Assembly: GCA_021805445.1 (NCBI GenBank)
Contig: JAJZFH010000025.1
Coordinates: 1-51,083, forward strand
Direction of reading: 5' to 3'
Origin: Pseudomonadota bacterium
Lineage (GTDB): Bacteria > Pseudomonadota > Gammaproteobacteria > Burkholderiales > Ferrovaceae
Length of the DNA: 51,083 nt
Made by a program: the position numbers and the translations under genes. The notes below the pieces were generated by a model. The model was given only the letters and a program-made list of their open reading frames with translations, made no database searches and had not been told where the DNA came from. Of the stretch, positions 1-9,865 are shown one piece after another (positions within the stretch are counted from its first letter, which is position 1; each line of letters starts with the position of its first letter).

Positions 1-1
1 C

Positions 2-901
2 TGGTACGCAACAAGTTCCGCCGTTCCGCACGAGAGGAATACCGGCACAACCCTGTCCGCCCCAAAACGCACGCTCTGCGCAGTCCTCGTTCTGGTTCTG
101 GCTCTGGGGGGGTGCGCCCATACGCAGGACTTCGCCCTTTCCCCTCGAGACAGACCGCTCAACCTCAAGTTGGCCGAAAGCTCGACCGTAGACCCGGAGT
201 CGGTGCGCAGTTGGGCGCTTCCCGACTCAGCCAAGGACACTCCCGACAGCCAGGCAAAGGTCCATCAGATCATAGACCGCGCAAAAATGCGCGCCATGAA
301 GGACATGACCGAAATTTTGTCTCCTCTGCCTGCCCTACGCGTCGACCCCCTTCCTCTGGTATTGCCTCCGGCCCTGGAAACACGCCCCATCACCGGACGG
401 AAAAACGGACTGGATCCTGTGCTTCTGACCCAACTCCAACAGTCTTCTCCAGGCGCCGATGCACTGCTGAGATTCGGGATTACGGATTACGGACAGACCC
501 CCACCGCCTGGAAGAAAGGCGTGATCGTTTTTGAAGTCGTCTCCACGCTCGGCATTGCGGCTCTGGCCTACGCCCGTCCTGCCACCCGTGCCATCGCCGG
601 CATTTATCTGGTCGATGAAACCATCGAAGAAAGTATTGAAGCCTATTCCGGTTTCTGGGCCCTGAATGAAATTTACCGGCCAGTCAGAGTACAAGCCGAA
701 CTGATCGACTTGCACGATGGGCACCAAATCTGGTCTGATACGGAAACGGGGTTTTCTGATGGACGTTGGACCCGCCTGGTTCGAACCGTCTCCCCGGAAG
801 AGCGAAGCAACCAACTACAGGCAGCCCTGCATGACGCCCTCACCAAAATCGTCGCCAACCTTGAACGAGACTCCGGGTCCACACCCCCGGTTCAGCCCTG
901 A
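2..901 (+). CDS. Putative lipoprotein of unknown function, 5' end unresolved
   Basis: The frame is open from base 2 to the TGA at 899-901. Near bases 74-115 it encodes a short basic stretch (PKRT), a hydrophobic run rich in Leu and Val, and a lipobox LGGC, so the product is probably an outer- or inner-membrane-anchored lipoprotein facing the periplasm. No ATG, GTG or TTG is in frame before the lipobox; the first in-frame TTG (170) lies after it and would remove the signal. The true start is therefore upstream of the window or a rare codon such as CTG 53. A Gly/Ala-rich hydrophobic patch lies near bases 540-610. The C-terminal part (ELIDLHDGHQIWSDTE) resembles proteins that build an envelope assembly, but I do not recognise the family. 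recC follows 21 bases later. Confidence 0.6.
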   Translation, partial: WYATSSAVPHERNTGTTLSAPKRTLCAVLVLVLALGGCAHTQDFALSPRDRPLNLKLAESSTVDPESVRSWALPDSAKDTPDSQAKVHQIIDRAKMRAMKDMTEILSPLPALRVDPLPLVLPPALETRPITGRKNGLDPVLLTQLQQSSPGADALLRFGITDYGQTPTAWKKGVIVFEVVSTLGIAALAYARPATRAIAGIYLVDETIEESIEAYSGFWALNEIYRPVRVQAELIDLHDGHQIWSDTETGFSDGRWTRLVRTVSPEERSNQLQAALHDALTKIVANLERDSGSTPPVQP

Positions 902-922
902 TCCGGGGAAGGGAGTAGATCC

Positions 923-3900
923 GTGCACCCCATGAGTACGCCCGGTCTCGTCGTCCTGCATGGCAACCGTCTGGAGTTGTTGCAGGAGGCCGTGGTGCAC
1001 TGGATGCGCCAGCACCCCCTGGACCCTCTGACGGAAGAGGTCATCCTGGTCAACAGTATCGGTGCAGCCGAATGGGTCAAGGCCTCCCTGGCAGAATCCC
1101 TGGGGATCTGCGCCGCGACACGGGCCGAACTACCGGGCCGTTTCCTGTGGCGTTTATACCGAAAAATCCTGGGGAGCACCGTGGCGGAACGATCCCCCCT
1201 GGATCGTCAGACCCTGGTCTGGCGCCTCATGAGACTGGCGCTTCAGGGTACACTTCCTGCCCCCCTGGAGGCCATCGCTCACCTTCTTCGGGCGAAGGAT
1301 CCGGAAGCCCGGTATGGCTTTGCCTGCGAGGTTGCCGACCTCTTCGACCAGTATCAGAACTATCGGGCCCATTGGCTGGCGGATTGGATACAGGGTCGAA
1401 ACCAACTGACCACGGCACGGGGAGAAAAACTGCCCGTGCCGGCGAATCAAGCCTGGCAACCCGCCTTATGGCGTTGTCTCTGGCAGGATCTGTCTCCCGC
1501 CGAACAAGGGTTCACCCTCCCGGTCCTGCATCAACAGGTCCTCGAACGGCTGCAGCGCAGCGGAAAAATCGTCGGACTGCCTCCCCGCATCGTCGTCTTC
1601 GGCGTCTCCACACTGCCTCACTCAACCCTGCAGATTCTGGATGCCCTGGCGCGTCACTGCCAGGTACTGGTGACCTTGCTCAACCCCTGTCGCTTTCACT
1701 GGTCCGACATCATGGAAGGGCGGGAACTCTGGCAAGCCGTCCGGCGCCGCCAACCCTGGCGCCACCACCATGATTTCAGCATGACGGCCTTTGAAGACAT
1801 GCATGTTCACGCTCACCCCCTGCTGGCCGCCTGGGGTCGCCAGGGAAGAGACTTCATGCGGCAACTGGACGCCTATGACCCTTCCGTCCCGGATACCACG
1901 GCCCTCCCCCGCGTCGATCTTTTCGATGAACGAACCCCGCAAACGTTACTGGAGGAAGTTCAATGCGCCATCCGCGAGTTGATCCCCCTCGCCGAGCACC
2001 CCCTGAATGTCGTTCCCGCAACGGATCGTTCCCTGGTATTTCACCGGGCCCATAGCCCCCTGCGCGAAGTACAGGTATTACAGGACCAATTGCTCGATCT
2101 CTTGACTCAGGCATCCCCCGCCTTGCAGCCTCGTCAGATCGTGGTCATGATTCCCGCGCTCGAGGATTATGTCCCTTTCATCGAAGCCGTCTTCGATCGT
2201 TATGAATCCGGGGACCCACGCTTCATTCCCTATGAAATCGCCCTCTCCCGCCCTCGCCTCAGCAACCCGCTCATCCATGCCCTGAAATGGCTGCTTGCCC
2301 TCGACCGACACCGTATCACGGCCAGTGAAATCCGTTCGTTGCTGGAAGTTCCTGCGCTGGCACAGCACTTCGAACTGGATGCCAACGGGGTGAGCAAGTT
2401 GTCCCAGTGGGCAGAAGCCAGCGGTATTCGCTGGGGGTTGGATGATCTCCATCGCACTTCCCTCGAATTGGGTGCCTGTGGCGACCAGAATACCTGGCAC
2501 TTTGGTCTGGAACGCCTCTGGCTCGGCTATGCGAACGGATCTTCCGGCCCCTTCGATGGGATCGAGCCCTACCCGCACTTGAGCGGACTGGAGGCCATGA
2601 CCCTTGGCTCCCTTGCCCGTTTCATCGAGACCCTGAAAGAAACCTGGGAAGCCCTGCTGACCCCCGCTCCCCCGGCGGTCTGGGTGGAGCGGGGACGCCA
2701 TCTGCTGGACAACTGGTTCGACGGGACCAATGAACTGGAAAACCTCAGCCTCGGCCAGTTGCACGAGGCCCTGAGCGACTGGCTGACTCTGTGTCAGGAA
2801 ACCGGTTTTTCAGACCCGATCCCCCTTTCCCTGTTTCGTCGGTCCTGGTTCGATATGCTGGAAGAACCCAAGGAATCGGGCCGTTTTCTCAGCGGAGGCG
2901 TCACATTTTGCACACTGTTGCCCCTGCGCGCCCTCCCCTTCGAAGTCATCTGCCTATTGGGCATGAATCTCGAAGCGTTTCCTCGCCGTTCCGCCACGCG
3001 CCCACACGATCTGATGCAATGGCCCGGCATGCCGCGTCCCGGCGATCGCGCCCGCCAGGAAGATGATCGGGCTCTGATGCTGGATACCTTGCTCGCCGCC
3101 CGGCGAGTCCTGTCCATCAGTTGGTGCGGCCGAGACCCGCGTGATGATTCCGAACGCCCTCCCTCCGTGCTGGTAGCCCAGTTACGCGACTATCTGGCGC
3201 GCGGGTGGCACCCCGATGAAAGTCACGGGTATCCCGATCTATTGGCCCAGCAGACCCGGGATCACCCCTTGCAACCCTTCAGCCGCCGCTACTTCGAGGA
3301 GAACCAACCCTTTCACACCCATGCCGAGGAATGGCGCCGGGTCTTTGACCCGGACTTGTCGAGAGAGCCTCTTCCCTCACTGACTCCCCAAGATCCCCCC
3401 AAAACACTCTCTCTCGAGATGCTGGGCCGTTTTCTCAGAAACCCGATCCGGTTTTACCTGGAATCCGTCCTGAATACGCATTTCGAGGAAACCCTGACTC
3501 CCCCGGACGAAGAAATATTCGACACTTCGGGTCTGGCACGCCATGAATGGATCGGTGCCCTGATCACCCCGCCTTTCAACCCGCGCGAATCGCAGGAACT
3601 GGAAACCCGGCTTCAGCGCCTGCGTCGTGCCGGACAACTGCCCCTGGCCGAAATGGGGCAAGCGGTCATGACCGAATTGCGCGACACCGTCACCCCCATG
3701 CTGGAAACCTGGGGATCCCTGCAGGAACGTTATCCCCATCTGTGCGACAAGCACCCGGTTCACCTCTCTTTCGGCACCCATGACCTCCGGGACTGGCTGG
3801 AGGGCATACGGAAAGAGAATGACATGAAACCCGCCGCATGGGTGGAACTCCATGCTTCCCGTGTCCTGGAAAAAAATGGCAAGGACCTGCAACTGCACAA

Positions 3901-4321
3901 ACTGCTTCCCGTCTGGCTCCGCCACCTCGTCGCCAGCGCCACGGGGCATGTGCTCGACTGCCATCTGGTGGCACAGGACACCTTGCTCACCCTGCGTCCG
4001 CCTGCTCCAGAAGAGGCTCGGGCAGTGCTTTCCACCCTGGTTGAACTTTGGCAAGAGGGCCACCGTCGACCGCTGCCGATGGCGCTCAAATCCGCCCTCA
4101 CCCTGGTTCGCTCCGACGATCCGGATAAAGCCGCCCAGACCTACGAAGGGACAGACCATTTGCCTGCCGAGAAGGACCGTTATCAGGAACGTATCTACCC
4201 TACCTTTGCCTGCTTGAACCGAACAGGTGAATTCGAGACCCTGGCTCGAAGTCTGGTTCCCCCTCTGTGGTCCTGGGCAAAAAACGCCGTATTGGCTCCC
4301 CTGGCATCCTCCCATGAGTGA
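923..4321 (+). CDS. recC: Exodeoxyribonuclease V gamma subunit RecC
   Basis: RecC is the Chi-recognising, helicase-like but catalytically inactive subunit of the RecBCD enzyme, which resects double-strand breaks and loads RecA. The product is 1132 residues, close to the usual size of about 1120. The N-terminal segment (LVVLHGNRLELL, then VILVNSIGAAEWV) is the typical RecC opening, and no Walker A motif is present, as expected. I chose the GTG at 923 because a purine-rich GGGGAAGGGAG ends 8 bases before it; the ATG at 932 would be 17 bases away. The 3' end overlaps recB by 8 bases. In E. coli ptrA separates recC and recB; here it is absent. Confidence 0.93.
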   Translation: MHPMSTPGLVVLHGNRLELLQEAVVHWMRQHPLDPLTEEVILVNSIGAAEWVKASLAESLGICAATRAELPGRFLWRLYRKILGSTVAERSPLDRQTLVWRLMRLALQGTLPAPLEAIAHLLRAKDPEARYGFACEVADLFDQYQNYRAHWLADWIQGRNQLTTARGEKLPVPANQAWQPALWRCLWQDLSPAEQGFTLPVLHQQVLERLQRSGKIVGLPPRIVVFGVSTLPHSTLQILDALARHCQVLVTLLNPCRFHWSDIMEGRELWQAVRRRQPWRHHHDFSMTAFEDMHVHAHPLLAAWGRQGRDFMRQLDAYDPSVPDTTALPRVDLFDERTPQTLLEEVQCAIRELIPLAEHPLNVVPATDRSLVFHRAHSPLREVQVLQDQLLDLLTQASPALQPRQIVVMIPALEDYVPFIEAVFDRYESGDPRFIPYEIALSRPRLSNPLIHALKWLLALDRHRITASEIRSLLEVPALAQHFELDANGVSKLSQWAEASGIRWGLDDLHRTSLELGACGDQNTWHFGLERLWLGYANGSSGPFDGIEPYPHLSGLEAMTLGSLARFIETLKETWEALLTPAPPAVWVERGRHLLDNWFDGTNELENLSLGQLHEALSDWLTLCQETGFSDPIPLSLFRRSWFDMLEEPKESGRFLSGGVTFCTLLPLRALPFEVICLLGMNLEAFPRRSATRPHDLMQWPGMPRPGDRARQEDDRALMLDTLLAARRVLSISWCGRDPRDDSERPPSVLVAQLRDYLARGWHPDESHGYPDLLAQQTRDHPLQPFSRRYFEENQPFHTHAEEWRRVFDPDLSREPLPSLTPQDPPKTLSLEMLGRFLRNPIRFYLESVLNTHFEETLTPPDEEIFDTSGLARHEWIGALITPPFNPRESQELETRLQRLRRAGQLPLAEMGQAVMTELRDTVTPMLETWGSLQERYPHLCDKHPVHLSFGTHDLRDWLEGIRKENDMKPAAWVELHASRVLEKNGKDLQLHKLLPVWLRHLVASATGHVLDCHLVAQDTLLTLRPPAPEEARAVLSTLVELWQEGHRRPLPMALKSALTLVRSDDPDKAAQTYEGTDHLPAEKDRYQERIYPTFACLNRTGEFETLARSLVPPLWSWAKNAVLAPLASSHE

Positions 4322-7300
4322 ACCCCTGGATCCCCTGACCTTTCCCCTGTGGGGGAGTCGCCTCATCGAAGCCAGTGCCGGAACCGGCAAGACCTGGACC
4401 CTGGCCGCACTCTATGTGCGCCTGATACTGGGGCACGGCACTGCGAATCACGCCCCCCCCGGCGCATTCCTGCCCGAACAGATTCTGGTCATGACGTTCA
4501 CCCGGGCGGCCACCCGTGAACTCTCCGAACGCATTCGAGCGCGCCTGGAAGAAGCCGCAGCCTGTTTCAGGGATGACGGCCTCCCGACCGATGATTTCCT
4601 TCGCTCGCTGCTGGACGACTACCCTGACCCGCCGGCACGGCGCCGCGCCGCCTGGCGTCTGACCCTGGCCAGCCAGGCCATGGAGGGTGCCGCCCTCCAC
4701 ACGCTGGATGCCTGGTGCCAACAGGTGTTGCAGGACACGACCTTTACCCATGGGCAATGGTTTCCCGCCCAAATCACGGACAACGACGACGATCTGATTC
4801 CATTGGCTCTGCAAGATCTTTGGCGACAACGTCTCTACCCATTGAGCGGTTTGGAATTCCGGGTTTTTCTGGATGACTGGAAAGATTTCTCCCAATTTTC
4901 TCGACACATCCAGAAAGATCTTCCAAAAAACACCCTCCCGCCTTGGTCGATGGAAAGCGCCAGCGCCAACGCCCGCCTCTGGAAAGAAAAGCACCGTGAA
5001 ATGACCGACGGGTTGAAGACCCTGCGTACGCTGTGGCGTTCCCGCATCGAAACCCTATGTGCCTGGCTCGACGGCCAACTCCCGCCCACCCAACCAGACA
5101 CCCCTTTCAATCAAAAAACCTTCAAGGGAGAGACCGTACGCCAGTGGTGTGCCCGTTTGCTCCACTGGTGCGAGGAAAATGGCCCAACCGACCCCTCCCT
5201 GACGGAGGACGTGTGGGACAAACTTACGCCCACCGGTCTACGGGCGCAAGTCAAGAAAAATTGCCAGGTCGATCCCCCGGCGCTCTTTGAAGAACTCGAT
5301 GACTTCCGCACGGCGTTGCAATACCTGAGCGACCAAAAGAAACACCTGCATGACCTCATGGTGGAAGGCGTTGCCCTGCGTCTCGCCCAACACAAGACCC
5401 AGGTCCTGCGCCAAAACTTCACAGACATCCAGCAACGTCTCGACCAAGCCCTGCAGGGGCCGCAAGGGGAGGCCCTGGTCACGGATCTGCGGCTGCGCTA
5501 TCCCATTGCCCTGATCGACGAATTTCAGGATACCTCGATGCGCCAACTGCGCATGCTGGACCGGATTTATGATCTGAATGCCAATGCACCGGAACGGGGG
5601 ATCTTTTTGATCGGTGACCCCAAACAATCCATTTATGGTTTCCGCGACGCGGACATTCGGAGTTACCTCAAAGCCCGTGCCTCAGTGGCACCGCGTCATT
5701 ACCTCCTGACCACCAATCATCGTTCGGTGGCTCCCGTCGTCGAATTCATCAATACACTCTTTAGAGGGGCCGAACAACGGGTCGGACCCGGGGCCTTCCG
5801 CTTTCGTGAAAGGGATGAGGCGCCCTTGCCGTTCCACCCCGTGCAGGCCCGTGGACGGGAAGAACAGTTGCTCTGTGGCGGCCAGCCTCCTCCTGCCCTC
5901 ACGGTCTCCTGGACGGCGGAACTGGATAACCGGGGGCAATTATTCGAACGCATGGCAGAACATTGTGCGGAACATCTGGGCAGACTCCTGTCCTCCGCCG
6001 CCGGCTTTTACACCCCTCAAAGCGCCCTCCAGGCCCCCCTTTGCCCCGCCGATCTGGCCATACTGGTGCGCGACCGTCATGAAGCCGCTGCGGTAAAAAA
6101 TGCCCTGGAACGGCGAAACATTCCCTCGGTCTATCTGTCCGACCGAAGTCACCTGCTGGATTCTGCGGAAACCCCGGACGTCCTCCTGTGGCTTCAGTCC
6201 GTGGCCCATCCCCGCAACCCTCGCCTTCTGCGGGCGGCTCTGGGTACCGCCACCCTGGGGTTCTCCTTGACCGAACTGGAACAGTGGGCCAGATCGGAAA
6301 CCGCCTTTGAAGAACTGTTGAATTTCTGGATGGAACTGCACCACTGCTGGCAGAGACAGGGAGTTCTGTCCATGCTGCAGCGCCTGCTCCATCATTTTTT
6401 TCTGCCAGCCCGCTGGTTACAGGAAAAAGAGGGAGAGCGCCGCCTCACCCAGGTCCTCCATCTGGCGGAATTCCTGCAACGCACCAGTGCCCATCTCGAA
6501 GGTCCGGAAGCCCTGATCCAGTGGCTGATCCACGAACGCCAGACCCCTACATCGAGCCCGGAAGAATTACGTCTGGAAAGTGACGCAGACCGAGTCCGTA
6601 TCATCACCATCCATAAATCCAAGGGACTGGAATTTCCTGTGGTCTACCTCCCCTTTGCCACCTGTTTCAAACCCCAGCCCGATGCCGAGGAAAAGCGCCT
6701 CCAGGAAGACATCCGCCTGCTTTATGTGGCACTGACCCGTGCCCAACATGCCCTGTGGATCGGGGTTTCGCCATTCAAATATAAAACCGGCGGGGCCCAG
6801 TTCTCCGCCAGTGCCCTGGGCTGGTTGCTGGGGGCGGCTCCGGGCGACCCTGCCGAACGGCTGTTGCCCCTGCTCAGGGAAACCTGGAAAAGTGTTCCGG
6901 AGGTACACTTCGCGGAAGCCCGTCTGCCGTTGGCGGTCACGCCCTTTACCCCCCCGCCCGCCCCGGCGTTGCGTCCTGCCTCTCCCCTCACAGGCAATTT
7001 CGATCGCGCCTGGGCCATTCACAGTTTTTCTTCCCTCACCCGTTCCCTGGCTTTTGCGTTGCCTGCCCCCCCCACTGCACGACAAAACCCCTCTCTTTCC
7101 GCTGCCGGCCCACGCCACCGCTTTCCGCGCGGGGCCTGGGCCGGGAAATTTCTGCACGAACAACTGGCCTGGGCTGCCGAGCGCCATTTTGCCTTCGATA
7201 CCGACCCCACCCTGAATCTCCAATTACATCAACGCTGCCTTCGTCAAGGTTGGGAGACTCATGCGGCCGACCTCGGACAATGGTTACAGGAAATCGCCCT

Positions 7301-7838
7301 GACCCCCATTGCTCCCAGCGGAGTCGCTCTGCGGGCACTCCCCCAGACTTTCCAGGAAATGGAATTCTGGTTTCCGCTCCAGTCCACCCACACCGAACGG
7401 CTGGATGACTTCTGCCAAACTCATTTCTGGCCCGGCCTGCCTCGCCCCCCCCTCACGGCACGGACATTGAAAGGATTGATGATGGGATTTGCCGATCTGG
7501 TCTTCCTCCGGGAGGATCGTTTCTGGGTGTTGGACTACAAATCCAATGCGCTGGGGGAGAACGATGCCGCCTATACCCGCGCAACTCTGGAACAGGCCGT
7601 GGTCACTCACCGCTATGAGGTACAACTGGCGCTTTATCTGTTGGCCTTGCACCGCCTTCTGAAAGTACGCCTGGGATCCTCCTATGTCCCCCACCGGCAC
7701 CTGGGCGGCGGCATCGACCTCTTCCTGCGGGGGATCCAGGGACCGGAGCACGGCAGCCTGCTCCTCGAATCCCCCCATCGCTGGATCGAGGCGCTCGATG
7801 CATTGCTCACTCCCGCGCCCACCGGAATCCCTTCATGA
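4314..7838 (+). CDS. recB: Exodeoxyribonuclease V beta subunit RecB
   Basis: RecB is the 3'-5' SF1 helicase and only nuclease of RecBCD. The 1174-residue product matches the family size. Visible motifs are Walker A ASAGTGKT (K26), Walker B IDEFQD (D402, E403), motif III GDPKQSIYGFRD, motif V ITIHKSKGLEFPVV, and a C-terminal RecB nuclease site with GFAD (D1061) and LDYKS (D1074, K1076). These match the catalytic residues D1067, D1080 and K1082 of the E. coli protein with a constant offset of six. The start is the ATG inside the end of recC; the open frame extends 29 codons further upstream but that part lies within recC and lacks family similarity. The stop overlaps the recD start as ATGA, suggesting translational coupling. 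Confidence 0.95.
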   Translation: MSEPLDPLTFPLWGSRLIEASAGTGKTWTLAALYVRLILGHGTANHAPPGAFLPEQILVMTFTRAATRELSERIRARLEEAAACFRDDGLPTDDFLRSLLDDYPDPPARRRAAWRLTLASQAMEGAALHTLDAWCQQVLQDTTFTHGQWFPAQITDNDDDLIPLALQDLWRQRLYPLSGLEFRVFLDDWKDFSQFSRHIQKDLPKNTLPPWSMESASANARLWKEKHREMTDGLKTLRTLWRSRIETLCAWLDGQLPPTQPDTPFNQKTFKGETVRQWCARLLHWCEENGPTDPSLTEDVWDKLTPTGLRAQVKKNCQVDPPALFEELDDFRTALQYLSDQKKHLHDLMVEGVALRLAQHKTQVLRQNFTDIQQRLDQALQGPQGEALVTDLRLRYPIALIDEFQDTSMRQLRMLDRIYDLNANAPERGIFLIGDPKQSIYGFRDADIRSYLKARASVAPRHYLLTTNHRSVAPVVEFINTLFRGAEQRVGPGAFRFRERDEAPLPFHPVQARGREEQLLCGGQPPPALTVSWTAELDNRGQLFERMAEHCAEHLGRLLSSAAGFYTPQSALQAPLCPADLAILVRDRHEAAAVKNALERRNIPSVYLSDRSHLLDSAETPDVLLWLQSVAHPRNPRLLRAALGTATLGFSLTELEQWARSETAFEELLNFWMELHHCWQRQGVLSMLQRLLHHFFLPARWLQEKEGERRLTQVLHLAEFLQRTSAHLEGPEALIQWLIHERQTPTSSPEELRLESDADRVRIITIHKSKGLEFPVVYLPFATCFKPQPDAEEKRLQEDIRLLYVALTRAQHALWIGVSPFKYKTGGAQFSASALGWLLGAAPGDPAERLLPLLRETWKSVPEVHFAEARLPLAVTPFTPPPAPALRPASPLTGNFDRAWAIHSFSSLTRSLAFALPAPPTARQNPSLSAAGPRHRFPRGAWAGKFLHEQLAWAAERHFAFDTDPTLNLQLHQRCLRQGWETHAADLGQWLQEIALTPIAPSGVALRALPQTFQEMEFWFPLQSTHTERLDDFCQTHFWPGLPRPPLTARTLKGLMMGFADLVFLREDRFWVLDYKSNALGENDAAYTRATLEQAVVTHRYEVQLALYLLALHRLLKVRLGSSYVPHRHLGGGIDLFLRGIQGPEHGSLLLESPHRWIEALDALLTPAPTGIPS

Positions 7839-9754
7839 CCCCCGCCACCCTCCTGGAACATCTCGAAACCTGGTACCGCCAGGGGAAATTGCGCCTTCTC
7901 GACATCTCCTTTGCACGCTGGTGTGCCCGGCATGATCCCGCGCCCACGCCCGAACTTCTGCTGGTCACGGCTTTGGTTGCGTATCTGGAGGGACGGGGGC
8001 ACAGTTGCCTGGATCTCGAGTCCCTCCTTCCGAACACCCTGAATCTGGGAATGGAACTGGAAGCAGAACTGGCCCAGGTACTGGCCGAATTACCCTGCGC
8101 GCTCACTGCCTGGCAAAATACCCTGTACGACAGCCCTTGTGTCAGCCCTCCCTCCTCCCCCGTCGCCTCTCCACTGGTCCTGGCGGGAACCCGTCTATAC
8201 CTGCGGCGCTATTGGCAGTACGAAACCGCCCTCGGCCAACAGATTCGCCAGCGGACCGACCCTGCCCTCTGGTCCCCCGACGCGCTGACCGACGCCCTTC
8301 CCTGGCTCCACGCCCTCTTTCCCGCCCATTCAGGGATCCACTGGCAACGGGTGGCCTGTGCCCTCGCCCTGCGCAGCCCCTTTACCCTCATCACCGGCGG
8401 ACCGGGCACCGGGAAAACCTATACCGTCGCCCGTTTGCTGACCGTTCTCCTGAGCCAGTCCACTCGCCCGGAAGCGCTGCGCATCGCCTTGACGGCACCG
8501 ACCGGGAAGGCCGCCGCCCGCCTGACAGAATCCCTCCGGAAAGCCCTGCGTGAATTGCCCTCGAACCTGCCTGCCGCACTCGATATTTCAACCCTCATCG
8601 AACAAGTGGGTCCGTCCCGCACCCTCCACTCCCTGCTGGGCCAGGACTGGACGACCCGCCAATTCCGCCACGATGCCGCGCACCCACTCGACCTCGACCT
8701 CCTCATCGTGGATGAAGCCTCCATGGTGGACCTGAAAATGATGGTCGCGCTGTTTGATGCCCTCCCTCCCCGCAGTCGCATCGTGCTTCTGGGAGACAGA
8801 GACCAGTTGGCCAGTGTGGAAGCGGGCGCCGTTCTGGGGGATCTCTGCCTCCATGCCGAGGCAGGACATTACCGTCCGGAGACGGCCTCTTTTCTCCGCG
8901 CCCTGGGTGAACCGCCCTTGCCAGAAAACCTGTGTGATCCCAAAGGCTCGGATCTGGCCCAATGCCGCGTCATGCTGCGTCACAGCCACCGCTTTGGTAC
9001 CGCCATCGGTGCCTTGGCCATGGCAGTCAATGCCGGTGACGTCAAATCCGTCACCCGCCTGCTGAAGCAGGAAACGCATCCCTCCCTGGCCTGGAAGGAA
9101 TGCGCGTCTCCTCAGGAAGTGGTCGAAATCGCCACCCGCCCCACCGATCTCTCCTATGAAAAGTTTGCTCGACTGCTTCAGGCCCGGCCCGCAGCATCCA
9201 CCGATTTTGAGGTCTGGGCCATTTTGCTGCTCCAGACTCTGGACCGGTTCCGCGTCCTCTGCGCCCTGCGCGAGGGCCCCTGGGGCGTCATCGAACTCAA
9301 TCGTTCCATCGAACGACAATTGTGGGCCATGGGCGGACTACAACCACAGGGCGAATGGTACGAAGGACGCCCGGTCATCATCACGCGCAACGACGCCGAC
9401 CTGTCCCTGGCCAACGGGGACATCGGTCTGACCTTACGCTCCCCCTATCCAGCGCAGGGTCTACGGGTCTATTTTCCGGATGCCGGACGAACTCTGCACG
9501 CGCACGCTCCCAGCCGGCTCAACCACGCGGAAACCGCCTTTGCCCTGACCGTCCACAAATCCCAGGGCTCGGAGTTCGAGCATACCTGCCTGGTACTGCC
9601 CGCGCCCCATCCCATCGTCACCCGGGAGCTGATCTACACCGGCATCACCCGTGCCCGCCAGCGCCTGACCCTGCTGAGCGCAGACCCGACCACGCTGGAA
9701 GTCGGTCTGGCCCGCCCCACCCAACGCACCAGCGGTCTGAAATTCGAGTCATGA
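7835..9754 (+). CDS. recD: Exodeoxyribonuclease V alpha subunit RecD
   Basis: RecD is the 5'-3' SF1B helicase of RecBCD that unwinds the opposite strand to RecB. The product has 639 residues, about 30 more than E. coli RecD. It shows Walker A TGGPGTGKT (K194), Walker B LLIVDEASMVDL, motif III LLGDRDQLASVEAG, and C-terminal motifs ALTVHKSQGSEF and YTGITRARQRL. It begins in the ATGA that ends recB, so recC, recB and recD form one tightly coupled unit. The region after motif III (around residues 345-440) is longer than in E. coli and is the likely source of the extra length. Confidence 0.94.
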   Translation: MTPATLLEHLETWYRQGKLRLLDISFARWCARHDPAPTPELLLVTALVAYLEGRGHSCLDLESLLPNTLNLGMELEAELAQVLAELPCALTAWQNTLYDSPCVSPPSSPVASPLVLAGTRLYLRRYWQYETALGQQIRQRTDPALWSPDALTDALPWLHALFPAHSGIHWQRVACALALRSPFTLITGGPGTGKTYTVARLLTVLLSQSTRPEALRIALTAPTGKAAARLTESLRKALRELPSNLPAALDISTLIEQVGPSRTLHSLLGQDWTTRQFRHDAAHPLDLDLLIVDEASMVDLKMMVALFDALPPRSRIVLLGDRDQLASVEAGAVLGDLCLHAEAGHYRPETASFLRALGEPPLPENLCDPKGSDLAQCRVMLRHSHRFGTAIGALAMAVNAGDVKSVTRLLKQETHPSLAWKECASPQEVVEIATRPTDLSYEKFARLLQARPAASTDFEVWAILLLQTLDRFRVLCALREGPWGVIELNRSIERQLWAMGGLQPQGEWYEGRPVIITRNDADLSLANGDIGLTLRSPYPAQGLRVYFPDAGRTLHAHAPSRLNHAETAFALTVHKSQGSEFEHTCLVLPAPHPIVTRELIYTGITRARQRLTLLSADPTTLEVGLARPTQRTSGLKFES

Positions 9755-9865
9755 TGTTCCGTCAAGCCATGCGGGGCCTTCGATCCTTTGGTAAACTACG
9801 GGTTGCCCCCGTCTTCACCAAACCCATTGGCTTTGAGAGTGTCGTCCTGTGCATGAGAACGTGCT

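Noticed and set aside
3377-4390. 337-residue minus-strand open frame inside recC
   Set aside because: Shadow of recC codon usage; no domain, no ribosome binding site, and similar long shadows occur opposite other genes here.
9755-9865. Promoter for ispB in the recD-ispB gap
   Set aside because: Weak TAAACT and TTGGCT boxes exist but never at acceptable spacing.
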